A stretch of 13,502 bases of DNA, taken from an uncultured Bacillota bacterium. Lineage in GTDB: Bacteria; Bacillota; Clostridia; Oscillospirales; Oscillospiraceae. Numbering within the stretch: position 1 is the stretch's first letter; each line of letters starts with the position of its first letter. The position numbers were made by a program, and so were the translations under genes. Below the pieces are notes generated by a model. It was not told the origin of the DNA. It saw only the letters and a program-made list of their open reading frames with translations, and ran no database searches. Shown piece after piece: positions 1 through 7,237 of the stretch. The stretch lies in NCBI GenBank assembly GCA_937890735.1, contig CALACZ010000092.1, forward strand, positions 1 to 13,502, read 5' to 3'.

Positions 1-31
1 GCCCGGTTGTCAACGCATGGGACTTTTGCGG

Positions 32-57
32 ATTTTCCAAAATTCCATGTGGAAAAT
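32..57. promoter_or_regulatory. Inverted repeat upstream of comEC
   Basis: Perfect 8-bp arms ATTTTCCA (32-39) and TGGAAAAT (50-57) are separated by 10 bases. A second, nested pairing, TTCCA (43-47) with TGGAA (50-54), competes for the same right arm. The repeat lies just upstream of, and partly overlaps, the best -35 candidate for comEC, so it could be an operator. It could equally be the tail of a terminator of a gene to the left of the window; no T-run follows it. Confidence 0.4.
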
Positions 58-87
58 TCTGCACGCCGGTGCTATACTATTTATAAT
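50..87 (+). promoter_or_regulatory. Possible sigma-A promoter of comEC
   Basis: TGGAAA (50-55) and TATACT (73-78) are 17 bases apart. A consensus TATAAT at 82-87 is a second -10 candidate, but no good -35 lies 17-18 bases before it. This is the only AT-rich stretch before comEC in a GC-rich region. The comEC ribosome site GGAGGGG (100-106) follows. The -10 boxes are convincing, the -35 is weak. Confidence 0.4.
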
Positions 88-112
88 ATTTTGACGAACG
101 GAGGGGAGTTCT

Positions 113-2371
113 ATGCGCAGGCTCGTGCTGTTTTGCGGCGGGTTTGCGGGGGCTTGCCTGTTTTTGTGCCTGGCGATGCCGGGCGCTTGGGCGCTGCCGT
201 CTGCCGCTGCGGCGGGCTGCGCTGCGGTTTTATGCGTTTTCGTGCGCCGCCGGGCTGCCAGGGCGGCGCTTTTGTGCGTTTTGGGGCTGCTCGCGGGACT
301 TTTATGGACGACCGCCTATGATGCGCTGTTTCTGAGACCGCTGGACAGCCTGCCGGAGGCGCGCGCGGCGTACACGGTGCGCGTGCTGGAGCAGGCGGAG
401 CGGACGGACTACGGCTGGCGCGCGGCGGTGCTCGTGCCGGTGGGCGGGCGCGAATTTGAGGGCGTTTTATACTGGACGGACGCGCCCGCGTCGATCCCGC
501 AGCCGGGCGACACGATCGAATGCGACGCCGCCGCGCACCGCACCGACGCACGGGACGAGCTGTATGTCCGCGCGCGGGGGACGATGCTGACGCTGCGCGC
601 CGGCAGCATAACGCTCACGCCGTGCACGCGCCCGTCCGTGCGATTTTTCGCGGCGCGGCTGTCGGCACGCTTGCAGGCGCTGTGCGCCGAACTTTTCCCG
701 GAGGATGTGCGCGGACTTTTGACCGCGCTGCTGACCGGCGTTCGCACGGGCTTAAGCGAAGCGGACACGGTGAGCCTCCAGCAGGCGGGCGTGTATCACG
801 CCGTCGCCATCTCCGGGATGCACGTCTCGATCTTGGTCTGGATGATCTCCGGCGTGATCCGGAATCGGCGGCTGAAGCTGCTCGTCTGCGTGCCGGTTTT
901 GATCCTGTTCACGCTCATGACGGGTGCAAGCCCGTCCACAGTCCGCGCGGCGCTGATGCAGGCGCTTTTAATTTACGCCCCGCTCATGAAGCGCGAATAC
1001 GACGCGCCCACGGCGCTTGCCGCCGCGCTTTTGATGCTGCTCGTCCAAGACCCATGGTGCATCGCGTCGGCGGGCTTGCAGCTCTCGTTCTGCGCGGTGG
1101 CGGGGCTGGTGCTGTTCTACGCCCGCACGCGGCGGGCGATGCTGGCTTCCAAAGTGTTTCAGCGGATGGCGAAAAGCCCGATCGGGCGGACGCTGGCGAA
1201 TGCCGTCACGTCCGGCGTTTCCGGCACGCTGTCGGCAACGGCGCTCACGCTGCCGCTGGCGGCGTATTATTTCGGCGTCTGCTCGCTCGTCGCGCCGCTG
1301 TCGAACCTGCTCATTCTCTGGGCGGTGACGATCCTGTTTGCGGGCGGCTTTGCCGTGTGCCTGCTGGGGCTGCTCTGGCTTCCGGCGGCTAAAATTTGCG
1401 GCGGCGTGCTGACGTGGCTGGCGCGGTATGTGCTCGGCGCGGCGCGGGTGCTCTCGCGCCCGATGTACGCCGCCGTGCTGACGGACGATGCGTACTGGCT
1501 GACGTTTTCGGAGTTTTTGTGGCTGTCGCTCCTCGGGCTTTTGTGCATCCCGGCGCTGCGCCGGTGGTATGCCGCGGCGGCAATTTGCGGGACGTTCGCC
1601 CTCTGCGCGGCACTGAGCTGCCTGAGCGTGCGCGTGCCGGGCTTCACGCTTTCGGCGCTGGACGCCGGTCAGGGGCAGTGCGTCACGTTCCGCAGCGGCG
1701 ATTTCTGCGCCGTCATCGACTGCGGCGGCAGCCGCTGGTCGCCCTCCATCGGGGCATACGCCGCCCGGTCGCTCCTGCAAAGCGGCACGCGCCGCGTGGA
1801 CGCGCTCGTCCTCACGCACTACGACCGCGACCATGTAAACGGCGCGGCGGAGTTCCTGCGGGAAACGCAGGTGGACACGCTCTACATCCCCGACCTGCCG
1901 GACGAAGAAGAAGCACAAGCGGCACTGTTCGCAGCCGCCGAAGCATCCGGCACGCAAATTCAAATGGTGCGCGGCGACGAGACGTTGGAGTTTCCCGGCG
2001 GCAGCCTGCGCCTGTATCTGCCCTGCGGCGCGCAGTCGCGGGGCAACAACGGCGTCTGCATCCTCGCCTCGGCGGGCGAGTTTGACGCGCTGATCGTCGG
2101 CGACCTCGACCACCACGGCGAGCAGGACTGGCTGCGCGAGGGGACGATGCCGCGCGCGGAGCTGCTCGTCGCCGGACACCACGGCGCGGAAAATTCGACG
2201 GGCTGGGCGCTGCTGACCCGCGTGCAGCCCGAAACGGTGCTCATCAGCGTCGGCGCGGGCAATTCCTACGGTCACCCGTCGGACGGCGCGCTTCGCCGCA
2301 TTGCCGCCGCGGGCGCAAATATCCTGCGCACCGACCACTGCGGCACGATCACCCTCCGCAGCGCAAAATAG
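113..2371 (+). CDS. comEC: ComEC/Rec2 competence DNA-uptake channel protein
   Basis: ComEC forms the inner-membrane channel that takes single-stranded DNA into the cell during transformation. The 752-residue length is typical for the full three-part architecture. There is a hydrophobic N-terminus with an OB-like soluble region (about residues 1-180). The polytopic Competence domain (about 190-510) includes the signature GVYHAVAISGMHVS. The C-terminus is a metallo-beta-lactamase-like domain (about 520-752). In that last domain the metal-binding motif T-H-Y-D-R-D-H is intact (H569, D571, D573, H574), as are GDLDHHG (D664) and GHHG (H689, H690). These suggest the domain could be an active nuclease rather than a degenerate one; that is inference. 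The ATG at 113 is chosen because GGAGGGG ends 6 bases upstream and the protein starts with a hydrophobic segment. ComEA, the usual neighbour, would lie outside the window. No clear terminator follows; the next gene has its own promoter. Confidence 0.95.
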   Translation: MRRLVLFCGGFAGACLFLCLAMPGAWALPSAAAAGCAAVLCVFVRRRAARAALLCVLGLLAGLLWTTAYDALFLRPLDSLPEARAAYTVRVLEQAERTDYGWRAAVLVPVGGREFEGVLYWTDAPASIPQPGDTIECDAAAHRTDARDELYVRARGTMLTLRAGSITLTPCTRPSVRFFAARLSARLQALCAELFPEDVRGLLTALLTGVRTGLSEADTVSLQQAGVYHAVAISGMHVSILVWMISGVIRNRRLKLLVCVPVLILFTLMTGASPSTVRAALMQALLIYAPLMKREYDAPTALAAALLMLLVQDPWCIASAGLQLSFCAVAGLVLFYARTRRAMLASKVFQRMAKSPIGRTLANAVTSGVSGTLSATALTLPLAAYYFGVCSLVAPLSNLLILWAVTILFAGGFAVCLLGLLWLPAAKICGGVLTWLARYVLGAARVLSRPMYAAVLTDDAYWLTFSEFLWLSLLGLLCIPALRRWYAAAAICGTFALCAALSCLSVRVPGFTLSALDAGQGQCVTFRSGDFCAVIDCGGSRWSPSIGAYAARSLLQSGTRRVDALVLTHYDRDHVNGAAEFLRETQVDTLYIPDLPDEEEAQAALFAAAEASGTQIQMVRGDETLEFPGGSLRLYLPCGAQSRGNNGVCILASAGEFDALIVGDLDHHGEQDWLREGTMPRAELLVAGHHGAENSTGWALLTRVQPETVLISVGAGNSYGHPSDGALRRIAAAGANILRTDHCGTITLRSAK

Positions 2372-2372
2372 C

Positions 2373-2401
2373 TTGTCAATACAGGCGATCTGTGGTATAT
2401 T
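2373..2401 (+). promoter_or_regulatory. Sigma-A promoter of the amidohydrolase gene
   Basis: TTGTCA (2373-2378), a 17-base spacer and TATATT (2396-2401) make a near-consensus promoter directly behind the comEC stop codon (2369-2371). It argues against a coding start at 2392, which would fall just before the -10, and for transcription of the amidohydrolase and kinase independently of comEC. Confidence 0.65.
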
Positions 2402-2439
2402 ATCCTATTGAAATGACGCAGAAGAAGGACCGTTTTCTC

Positions 2440-3228
2440 ATGAAGATCGCAGACGTTCACGCGCATATATTCCCCGACGCGCTCGCCGAAAAGGCGACGC
2501 ACTCCATCTCTGCCTTTTACGGCACGAGCGAGCCGCCGCGCCCCGCGAGCCTTTCGCAGCTGCTATCCGAGCACCGCGAGGCGCAGATCACCTGCGGCAT
2601 CGTCTGCAATTCGGCAACGTCCCCCTCTCAGGTGCGCCACATCAACGATTTTCTCGCGGGGGCGGTGCGCGAATGTCCGCAGTACATCGGCTTCGGCTCG
2701 GTCTACCCCGGGATGCCCGGCGTGGAGGAGGAGCTGGATCGGATGCTGGAGCTGGGGCTGCGCGGCGTAAAGATCCACCCGGATTTTCAGCATCTCGCCA
2801 TCGACGATCCCACGGGCGTGGAAACGTACCGCGCCATCGCAAAGCGAAATCTCCCGGTGCTGTTTCACATGGGCGACGCGCGCTCCGACCTCTCCAGCCC
2901 CGAGCGGCTGCTGAACCTGATGCGCCAAGTGCCCGACCTGCGCCCGATCGCCGCGCATTTCGGCGGCTGGCAGACGTGGCAGCACGCGTATGAGCACCCG
3001 CTGCCCGATCCCGTCGTGTACGACACGTCCAGCACCACGCCGCTGGTCAGCCGCGAGTTTATCCTGCGGATGCTCGACCGCTACGGCGAGGATCGGATGC
3101 TCTTCGGCACGGATTTTCCGATGTGGAAGCCGGCGGAGATGGTGGCGCAGTTCCGCGCGCTGGGGCTCGGCAAGGAGACGGAAGAAAAAATTTTTTACAA
3201 CAATTTTGCCAAATATTTTGGGATTTAG
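2440..3228 (+). CDS. Amidohydrolase-family TIM-barrel metal hydrolase
   Basis: This is a 262-residue protein of the amidohydrolase-related family (the PF04909 / ACMSD-like group). Members are cytosolic TIM barrels that hydrolyse or decarboxylate small substrates with a divalent metal. Visible motifs fit: DVHAH at the end of the first strand (H7, H9 as metal ligands), VKIHPDF in the middle, LFHMGDARS, AAHFGGW (metal-site histidines) and FGTDFPMW, whose Asp is the expected catalytic residue. The substrate cannot be told. The start at ATG 2440 places the HxH strand at the N-terminus, as usual, and has AAGGA (2425-2429) 10 bases upstream. An in-frame ATG at 2413 is possible but would add a charged, non-family tail. 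The next gene starts 32 bases downstream, so the two are probably co-transcribed, although no functional link to sugar phosphorylation is evident. Confidence 0.85.
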   Translation: MKIADVHAHIFPDALAEKATHSISAFYGTSEPPRPASLSQLLSEHREAQITCGIVCNSATSPSQVRHINDFLAGAVRECPQYIGFGSVYPGMPGVEEELDRMLELGLRGVKIHPDFQHLAIDDPTGVETYRAIAKRNLPVLFHMGDARSDLSSPERLLNLMRQVPDLRPIAAHFGGWQTWQHAYEHPLPDPVVYDTSSTTPLVSREFILRMLDRYGEDRMLFGTDFPMWKPAEMVAQFRALGLGKETEEKIFYNNFAKYFGI

Positions 3229-3260
3229 TGGTTTTTTTCCACACTTTAGGAGGATGCGAT

Positions 3261-4214
3261 ATGTATCAGATCGGCGTGGACATCGGCGGCACGAACATCA
3301 AGCTCGGGCTGGTCGATGAAGAGCTCAATCTCGCGGCGCGCACGAGCGTGCCCTTCCCGCACAATGGCGCGGACGCCGTGGCGGACGCGGTGAAGTGCGC
3401 GGCGGACGATGTGCTGCGGCAGGTCGGCGCGGGCGGGGCGGACGTGCAGAGCGTGGGCATCGTCGTGCCCGGCTCGCTGGACGCGGAGTGCCGCACGGTG
3501 CTCGACGCGCACAATCTCGGCTTTCACAACGTCCCGTTCCGCGACCTCATCGAGCGGCGCTTTCCCGGCGTGCCGGTGTATATGGCGAACGACGCCGACG
3601 GCGCGGCGCTGGCGGAGCTGTACCGCGGGGCGCTGCGCGGGTGCAAAACGGGCGTGCTCATCACGCTCGGCACGGGGCTCGGCGGCGGCACGATCCTGAA
3701 CGGGCGGCTGTTTACCGGCGGGATGCACCACGGCTCGGAGCTGGGGCATATTTACCTTGTCGAGGGCGGCGAGGCGTGCACCTGCGGCAACCGCGGCTGC
3801 GCCGAGGCGTACTGCTCCGCTTCCGCGCTCGCGCGCGAGGGTGCGCGCGCCATGCAGGCGCACCCCGAAAGTCTGCTCGCGAAAATGAGCGGCGGCGACG
3901 CGGCAAAGGTCGATGCCAAATTCGTCGTGGACTGCGCCCGCGCGGGCGACGACGCGGCAAAGGCGGTCTTTGCAGACTATCAGCGCCACCTCGCCTCGGC
4001 GTGTGCGTCGATTTTCAACCTCCTCGACCCCGAGGTCCTCGCCATCGGCGGAGGCCTCAGCGGCGCGGGCGAGTTCCTGTTCGCCCCGCTTGAGGCGCTG
4101 GTCAACGAGCGCTGCTTCTACCACGCCGCGCACGGCGCGCTCGTCCCCGCCCAGCTCGGCAACGACGCCGGCATGATCGGCGCGGCGATGCTGCACTTTA
4201 ACGCGCAGGCGTAA
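3261..4214 (+). CDS. ROK-family sugar kinase, probable glucokinase
   Basis: ROK kinases phosphorylate hexoses with ATP in the cytosol. The 317-residue length is typical for the enzyme class; there is no N-terminal DNA-binding domain, so it is not a ROK repressor. The N-terminal phosphate loop is VDIGGTNIK (D7-G9-G10-T11). N110-D111 in MANDADGAA fits the catalytic aspartate. GTGLGGG is the second nucleotide-binding loop. The ROK zinc site is complete, with H163 in ELGHI and C173, C175 and C180 in CTCGNRGC followed by the conserved AE. The ATG at 3261 has AGGAGG (3248-3253) 7 bases upstream; longer in-frame starts would run into the preceding gene. It follows the amidohydrolase by 32 bases. The next coding gene is phosphoglucose isomerase, which uses glucose 6-phosphate, so glucokinase is the likely activity. 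An N-acetyl-hexosamine or mannose kinase cannot be excluded. Confidence 0.9.
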   Translation: MYQIGVDIGGTNIKLGLVDEELNLAARTSVPFPHNGADAVADAVKCAADDVLRQVGAGGADVQSVGIVVPGSLDAECRTVLDAHNLGFHNVPFRDLIERRFPGVPVYMANDADGAALAELYRGALRGCKTGVLITLGTGLGGGTILNGRLFTGGMHHGSELGHIYLVEGGEACTCGNRGCAEAYCSASALAREGARAMQAHPESLLAKMSGGDAAKVDAKFVVDCARAGDDAAKAVFADYQRHLASACASIFNLLDPEVLAIGGGLSGAGEFLFAPLEALVNERCFYHAAHGALVPAQLGNDAGMIGAAMLHFNAQA

Positions 4215-4247
4215 ATGACGCAGAAGCCTACCCCAATTTGTCGTAAC

Positions 4248-4589
4248 GTAGGGGCGGGGCTTGCCCCGCCCGCGCGGTACAATATTACAAACTTGAATGC
4301 ACCCATGCGAATACGCACGCACCCGTAGGGGCGGACGACTCTGTCCGCCCGGCGGTATGCACCCGCAAACATGGATGCACCAATGCGAATCCGTACAACA
4401 TTTGTAGGGGTCGATGCCGCGCTCTCCCCGCACGCCGCACGTCCGTTTTTACGATACGTTGCAGCAAACCCGTAATTGCCCAACGGGCGGACAGGGTCGT
4501 CCGCCCCTACAGAACGTTTTACGTTGTCGCCGAAAATACCTGCAATTTTGATTGTGCAACCTGCCGGGAGGGGCAAGCCCCTCCCCTAC
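4248..4589. repeat. Array of five GTAGGGG-headed hairpin repeats, three direct and two inverted
   Basis: The 439-base gap between the kinase and pgi contains no credible gene but five related hairpin units. Copy A starts at 4248, with stem GGGCGGGGC (4252-4260) and GCCCCGCCC (4263-4271). Copy B starts at 4325, with stem GGGCGGAC (4329-4336) and GTCCGCCC (4343-4350). Copy C at 4404 has the GTAGGGG head but a decayed stem. Copy D is inverted (head ends at 4510), with arms at 4485-4492 and 4499-4506. Copy E is inverted (head ends at 4589), with arms at 4566-4574 and 4577-4585. Heads are 77, 79 and 79 bases apart (A-B, B-C, D-E). Spacers A-B and B-C also share ATGCACC-N-ATGCGAAT-N-CG (4297-4315 and 4375-4393). 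It looks like an interspersed repeat family that duplicated in place. Short GC-rich hairpin repeats of this style are common in bacterial intergenic regions; their function is generally unknown. Confidence 0.85.
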
Positions 4590-4653
4590 ATTACGACGAA
4601 CCACGGGGCATCTCATAAACCCATAAAAATCCATCACCAAGGAGGATACTCAT

Positions 4654-5937
4654 ATGATAAAACTTGATCTCACCGGCACGCAGAAATTTGCACCTGCGCC
4701 GGACGCGGCTGCCTGCAAGGCAGCGATCGACACGCTGGTGCACGGCACCGGCGCGGGCAATGACTTCACCGGCTGGGTGGACCTGCCCGAACACTACGAC
4801 CGCGCGGAATTTGCCCGTATTCAGGCTGCCGCCAAAAAGATCCAGGCGAACTCCAAGGCGCTCGTCGTCATCGGCATTGGCGGGTCGTATCTCGGCGCGC
4901 GCGCCGTCATCGAGCTGCTGAAAAGCCCGAACTACAACGCGCTGCCCAAAAATACGCCCGATATTTACTTCGCCGGCAACGGCATCTCCGGCGAGGCGCT
5001 GTCGGAGCTGCTCACCATGATCGGCGACCGCGATTTCTCCGTGAACGTCATCTCCAAGTCCGGCACGACCACCGAGCCCGCCATCGCCTTCCGTATTTTT
5101 AGGGAGCTTCTGGAAAAGAAGTACGGCAAGGACGGTGCGCGCGAGCGCATCTTCGCCACGACCGACAAGGCGCGCGGCGCGCTCAAGACGCTGGCGACCC
5201 AGGAGGGCTACGAGACGTTCGTCGTGCCCGACAACGTCGGCGGGCGCTACAGCGTGCTCACCGCGGTGGGTCTGCTGCCCATCGCCTGCGCGGGCATCGA
5301 CATAGACCGGCTTATGCGCGGCGCGCAGGAGGAGCGCAGGCAAATTCTCGCCGAGGGCGTTTCCAGCGCGGCGGCGCAGTACGCCATGCAGCGGCAGTAT
5401 TTCTACAAGCAGGGCAAAAAGGTCGAGATCCTCGCCGCCTACGAGCCCGCGTTCCGCTTTATGGCGGAGTGGTGGAAGCAGCTCTACGGCGAGTCCGAGG
5501 GCAAGGACGGCGTGGGCATTTTCCCCGCCTCCGTCGATCTGACGCCCGACCTGCACTCCATGGGGCAGTATATCCAGGACGGCGAGCGGATGCTCCAGGA
5601 AACGGTCGTGTTCTTTGACCACGCGCGCACCGAGGTGCGCGTGCCGAGCGACGAGGAGAACCTCGACGGGCTGAACTACCTCGCGGGGCGCACGATGAGC
5701 TACATCAACGAAAAGGCGATGCAGGCGACCCGCGCCGCGCACATTGACGGCGGCGTGCCCGTCACCGTCCTGCGGCTGGAAAAGGACAACGAGGAAGCCG
5801 TCGGCGCGCTCATTTACTTCTTCGAGTTCGCCTGCGGCGTGTCCGGCTACATGAGCGGCGTCAACCCCTTCAACCAGCCCGGCGTGGAGGCATATAAGAA
5901 AAATATGTTCCACCTGCTCGGCAAACCGGGATATTAA
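4654..5937 (+). CDS. pgi: Glucose-6-phosphate isomerase
   Basis: Phosphoglucose isomerase interconverts glucose 6-phosphate and fructose 6-phosphate in the cytosol, the second step of glycolysis. At 427 residues it belongs to the compact Firmicutes-type form. The first SIS-type sugar-phosphate region contains GIGGSYLGA (74-82). The phosphate-binding loop SKSGTTTE is at 134-141. GGRYSVLTAVGLLP carries the family signature for the second half, and the C-terminal NPFNQPGVEAYKKNMF carries Q408 and the catalytic K415. All parts expected of an active enzyme are present. The ATG at 4654 has AAGGAGG ending 7 bases upstream. No clear sigma-A promoter is visible in 4599-4653, so it may depend on a promoter in the repeat-rich gap or on read-through from the kinase. 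A strong hairpin closes the gene on the right. Confidence 0.96.
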   Translation: MIKLDLTGTQKFAPAPDAAACKAAIDTLVHGTGAGNDFTGWVDLPEHYDRAEFARIQAAAKKIQANSKALVVIGIGGSYLGARAVIELLKSPNYNALPKNTPDIYFAGNGISGEALSELLTMIGDRDFSVNVISKSGTTTEPAIAFRIFRELLEKKYGKDGARERIFATTDKARGALKTLATQEGYETFVVPDNVGGRYSVLTAVGLLPIACAGIDIDRLMRGAQEERRQILAEGVSSAAAQYAMQRQYFYKQGKKVEILAAYEPAFRFMAEWWKQLYGESEGKDGVGIFPASVDLTPDLHSMGQYIQDGERMLQETVVFFDHARTEVRVPSDEENLDGLNYLAGRTMSYINEKAMQATRAAHIDGGVPVTVLRLEKDNEEAVGALIYFFEFACGVSGYMSGVNPFNQPGVEAYKKNMFHLLGKPGY

Positions 5938-5944
5938 GAGCCCC

Positions 5945-5985
5945 CCCCCGCGCGGCACGTCACAGCCGCGCGGGGGTAATTTTAT
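5945..5985 (+). terminator. Stem-loop terminator of pgi
   Basis: A perfect 12-bp GC stem, CCCCCGCGCGGC (5945-5956) and GCCGCGCGGGGG (5965-5976), has an 8-base loop and starts 8 bases after the pgi stop. It is followed by TAATTTTAT, a short T-rich tract. A run of nine C residues (5941-5949) forms the foot. It separates pgi from the heat-shock operon. Confidence 0.75.
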
Positions 5986-6068
5986 GCTCTGCCGAAGCCC
6001 CGGCTCTGCGCGGTCGGGCGGATCGCGCGGGAATGTATAGATTTACAAATAATTCACAATGTAAGGTA

Positions 6069-6097
6069 TTGACTTTGCAAACGGATGGTGGTACACT
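6069..6097 (+). promoter_or_regulatory. Sigma-A promoter of the hrcA-grpE-dnaK-dnaJ operon
   Basis: TTGACT (6069-6074) and TACACT (6092-6097) are separated by exactly 17 bases. The predicted transcription start falls inside the CIRCE operator immediately downstream, the classical arrangement for HrcA-repressed operons. Confidence 0.8.
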
Positions 6098-6133
6098 GCG
6101 TTTAGCACTCAGAGATGATGAGTGCTAAACGCA
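6097..6133. promoter_or_regulatory. CIRCE operator (HrcA binding site), extended arms
   Basis: The canonical CIRCE, TTAGCACTC (6102-6110), nine bases, GAGTGCTAA (6120-6128), is a perfect match. Complementarity continues outward without mismatch for five more pairs on each side (6097-6101 with 6129-6133), giving 14-bp arms. HrcA binds CIRCE and blocks transcription; on heat shock HrcA is titrated and the operon is induced. The element overlaps the end of the -10 box and the predicted start site. Lying in the leader, it could also fold as a 5' RNA hairpin. Confidence 0.97.
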
Positions 6134-6158
6134 AACTCAAATCGGGAGGCGAGGAGGT

Positions 6159-7232
6159 TTGGAGCTTTCGGAGCGCAAAAGAAAAATTCTGCGCGCGATC
6201 GTAGACAGCTACGTCCGCACCGCAGAGCCGGTGGGTTCCAAGACGATCGCCGCGATGCCGGATATGGATCTTTCCTCCGCGACCATCCGCAACGAGATGG
6301 CGGAGCTGACGGCGCTGGGGCTGCTGGAGCAGCCGCACACGTCCGCGGGGCGCGTGCCGTCGGCGGCGGGGTATCGGTTCTATGTGGATGAGCTGATGCA
6401 GGAATACCGGCTGTCGGTGGAGGAGACGCGGTCGATCAATCAGGCCCTGGAGGGCAGGATGCAGCAGGTCGATCAGGCGATCTCCCAGGTCGGAAGGCTT
6501 GTGTCCAAGCTGACAAATCTGCCTGCCTACGCGCTCGCCGCACCGGCAAAGCCTGTGACGGCAAAGCGCTTTGACCTCATTCAGACCGGTTCTCAGAGCG
6601 TCATTTTTGTGGTGATGCTGGATAACGACCAGGTCAGAAACAAGCTCATTCGCCTGCCGCTGGAAGTAAACGAGCAGGATCTGCACACGCTCGCGGCGTT
6701 TCTCAACACATCGCTGACCGGGCTGACGGCGGAGGGCGTAACGCCCGATGTGCTTGCGCGCATCACCCGTCAGGCCGGGACGGCGGCGCCGCTGGCGCCG
6801 CTGGTGGCGGAGTTTTTGCTGGAGCTGCTGCACGAAAAGCCCGGCGAGGTCTACATGACCGGGCAGGCAAGGCTGCTGGCGCAGCCGGAATACCGCGATG
6901 TTGACAAGGCGCAGACGGTGCTGGCATCGTTCGACAAGGACGTTGCCTCGTGCCTGCCGGTGCTTGCCGGAAAGAACGGGACGCAGATCCTGGTCGGACC
7001 TGAAAACGTTGCGGCGGAGCTGAAGAACACCAGCGTGGTGATGACGAAGTTCGATATTGGCGACGGGATGCAGGGCATGATCGGCGTGGTGGGACCGACG
7101 CGTATGGATTACGCGCAGATCACCGCGCGGCTGAGCTATTTTGCCGAGAATCTTGGCAGGATGTTTCAGAAGCCCGGCGACGCCGCGCTGCCGCCCGCAG
7201 GCGGCGACCATGAAAAAGACCCGGAGGCATAG
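6159..7232 (+). CDS. hrcA: Heat-inducible transcription repressor HrcA
   Basis: HrcA is the dimeric repressor of class I heat-shock genes and controls its own operon through the CIRCE directly upstream. The 357-residue length is normal. The N-terminal winged helix includes the recognition helix SSATIRNEMAELTALG (39-54) and the family-specific wing HTSAGRVPS (60-68). The middle and C-terminal dimerisation/GAF-like part ends with a conserved YAQITARLSYFAENLG segment. The start is a TTG at 6159: translation from it gives the standard MELSERKRKIL opening, and no ATG or GTG in frame fits. Two purine-rich ribosome sites overlap this start, GGGAGG at 6144-6149 (9-base spacing) and GAGGAGG at 6151-6157, the latter too close to be used. 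A TTG start suggests deliberately low repressor synthesis relative to the chaperones; that is inference. grpE follows after 5 bases. Confidence 0.96.
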   Translation: MELSERKRKILRAIVDSYVRTAEPVGSKTIAAMPDMDLSSATIRNEMAELTALGLLEQPHTSAGRVPSAAGYRFYVDELMQEYRLSVEETRSINQALEGRMQQVDQAISQVGRLVSKLTNLPAYALAAPAKPVTAKRFDLIQTGSQSVIFVVMLDNDQVRNKLIRLPLEVNEQDLHTLAAFLNTSLTGLTAEGVTPDVLARITRQAGTAAPLAPLVAEFLLELLHEKPGEVYMTGQARLLAQPEYRDVDKAQTVLASFDKDVASCLPVLAGKNGTQILVGPENVAAELKNTSVVMTKFDIGDGMQGMIGVVGPTRMDYAQITARLSYFAENLGRMFQKPGDAALPPAGGDHEKDPEA

Positions 7233-7237
7233 ATACG

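Noticed and set aside
968..2338. Long minus-strand open frame (456 codons) opposite comEC
   Set aside because: It is antisense to a clearly conserved ComEC frame, with Arg/Ala/Gln-rich low-complexity translation and no motifs. It is a by-product of GC-rich third positions.
2392..2439. Upstream start codons for the amidohydrolase (ATG 2392, ATG 2413)
   Set aside because: 2392 lies just before and overlaps the -10 region. Both would add residues before the conserved HxH strand that normally opens the protein.
3246..4433. Minus-strand open frame (395 codons) over the ROK kinase and part of the repeat array
   Set aside because: It mirrors the kinase codons, crosses hairpin repeats, and has no recognisable domain.
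4118..4667. Short open frames running through the GTAGGGG repeat array on both strands
   Set aside because: Their translations simply encode the repeats, and they lack good ribosome sites and conserved features.
4591..5958. Minus-strand open frame (455 codons) opposite pgi
   Set aside because: It is antisense to a full-length conserved enzyme and has no credible domain.
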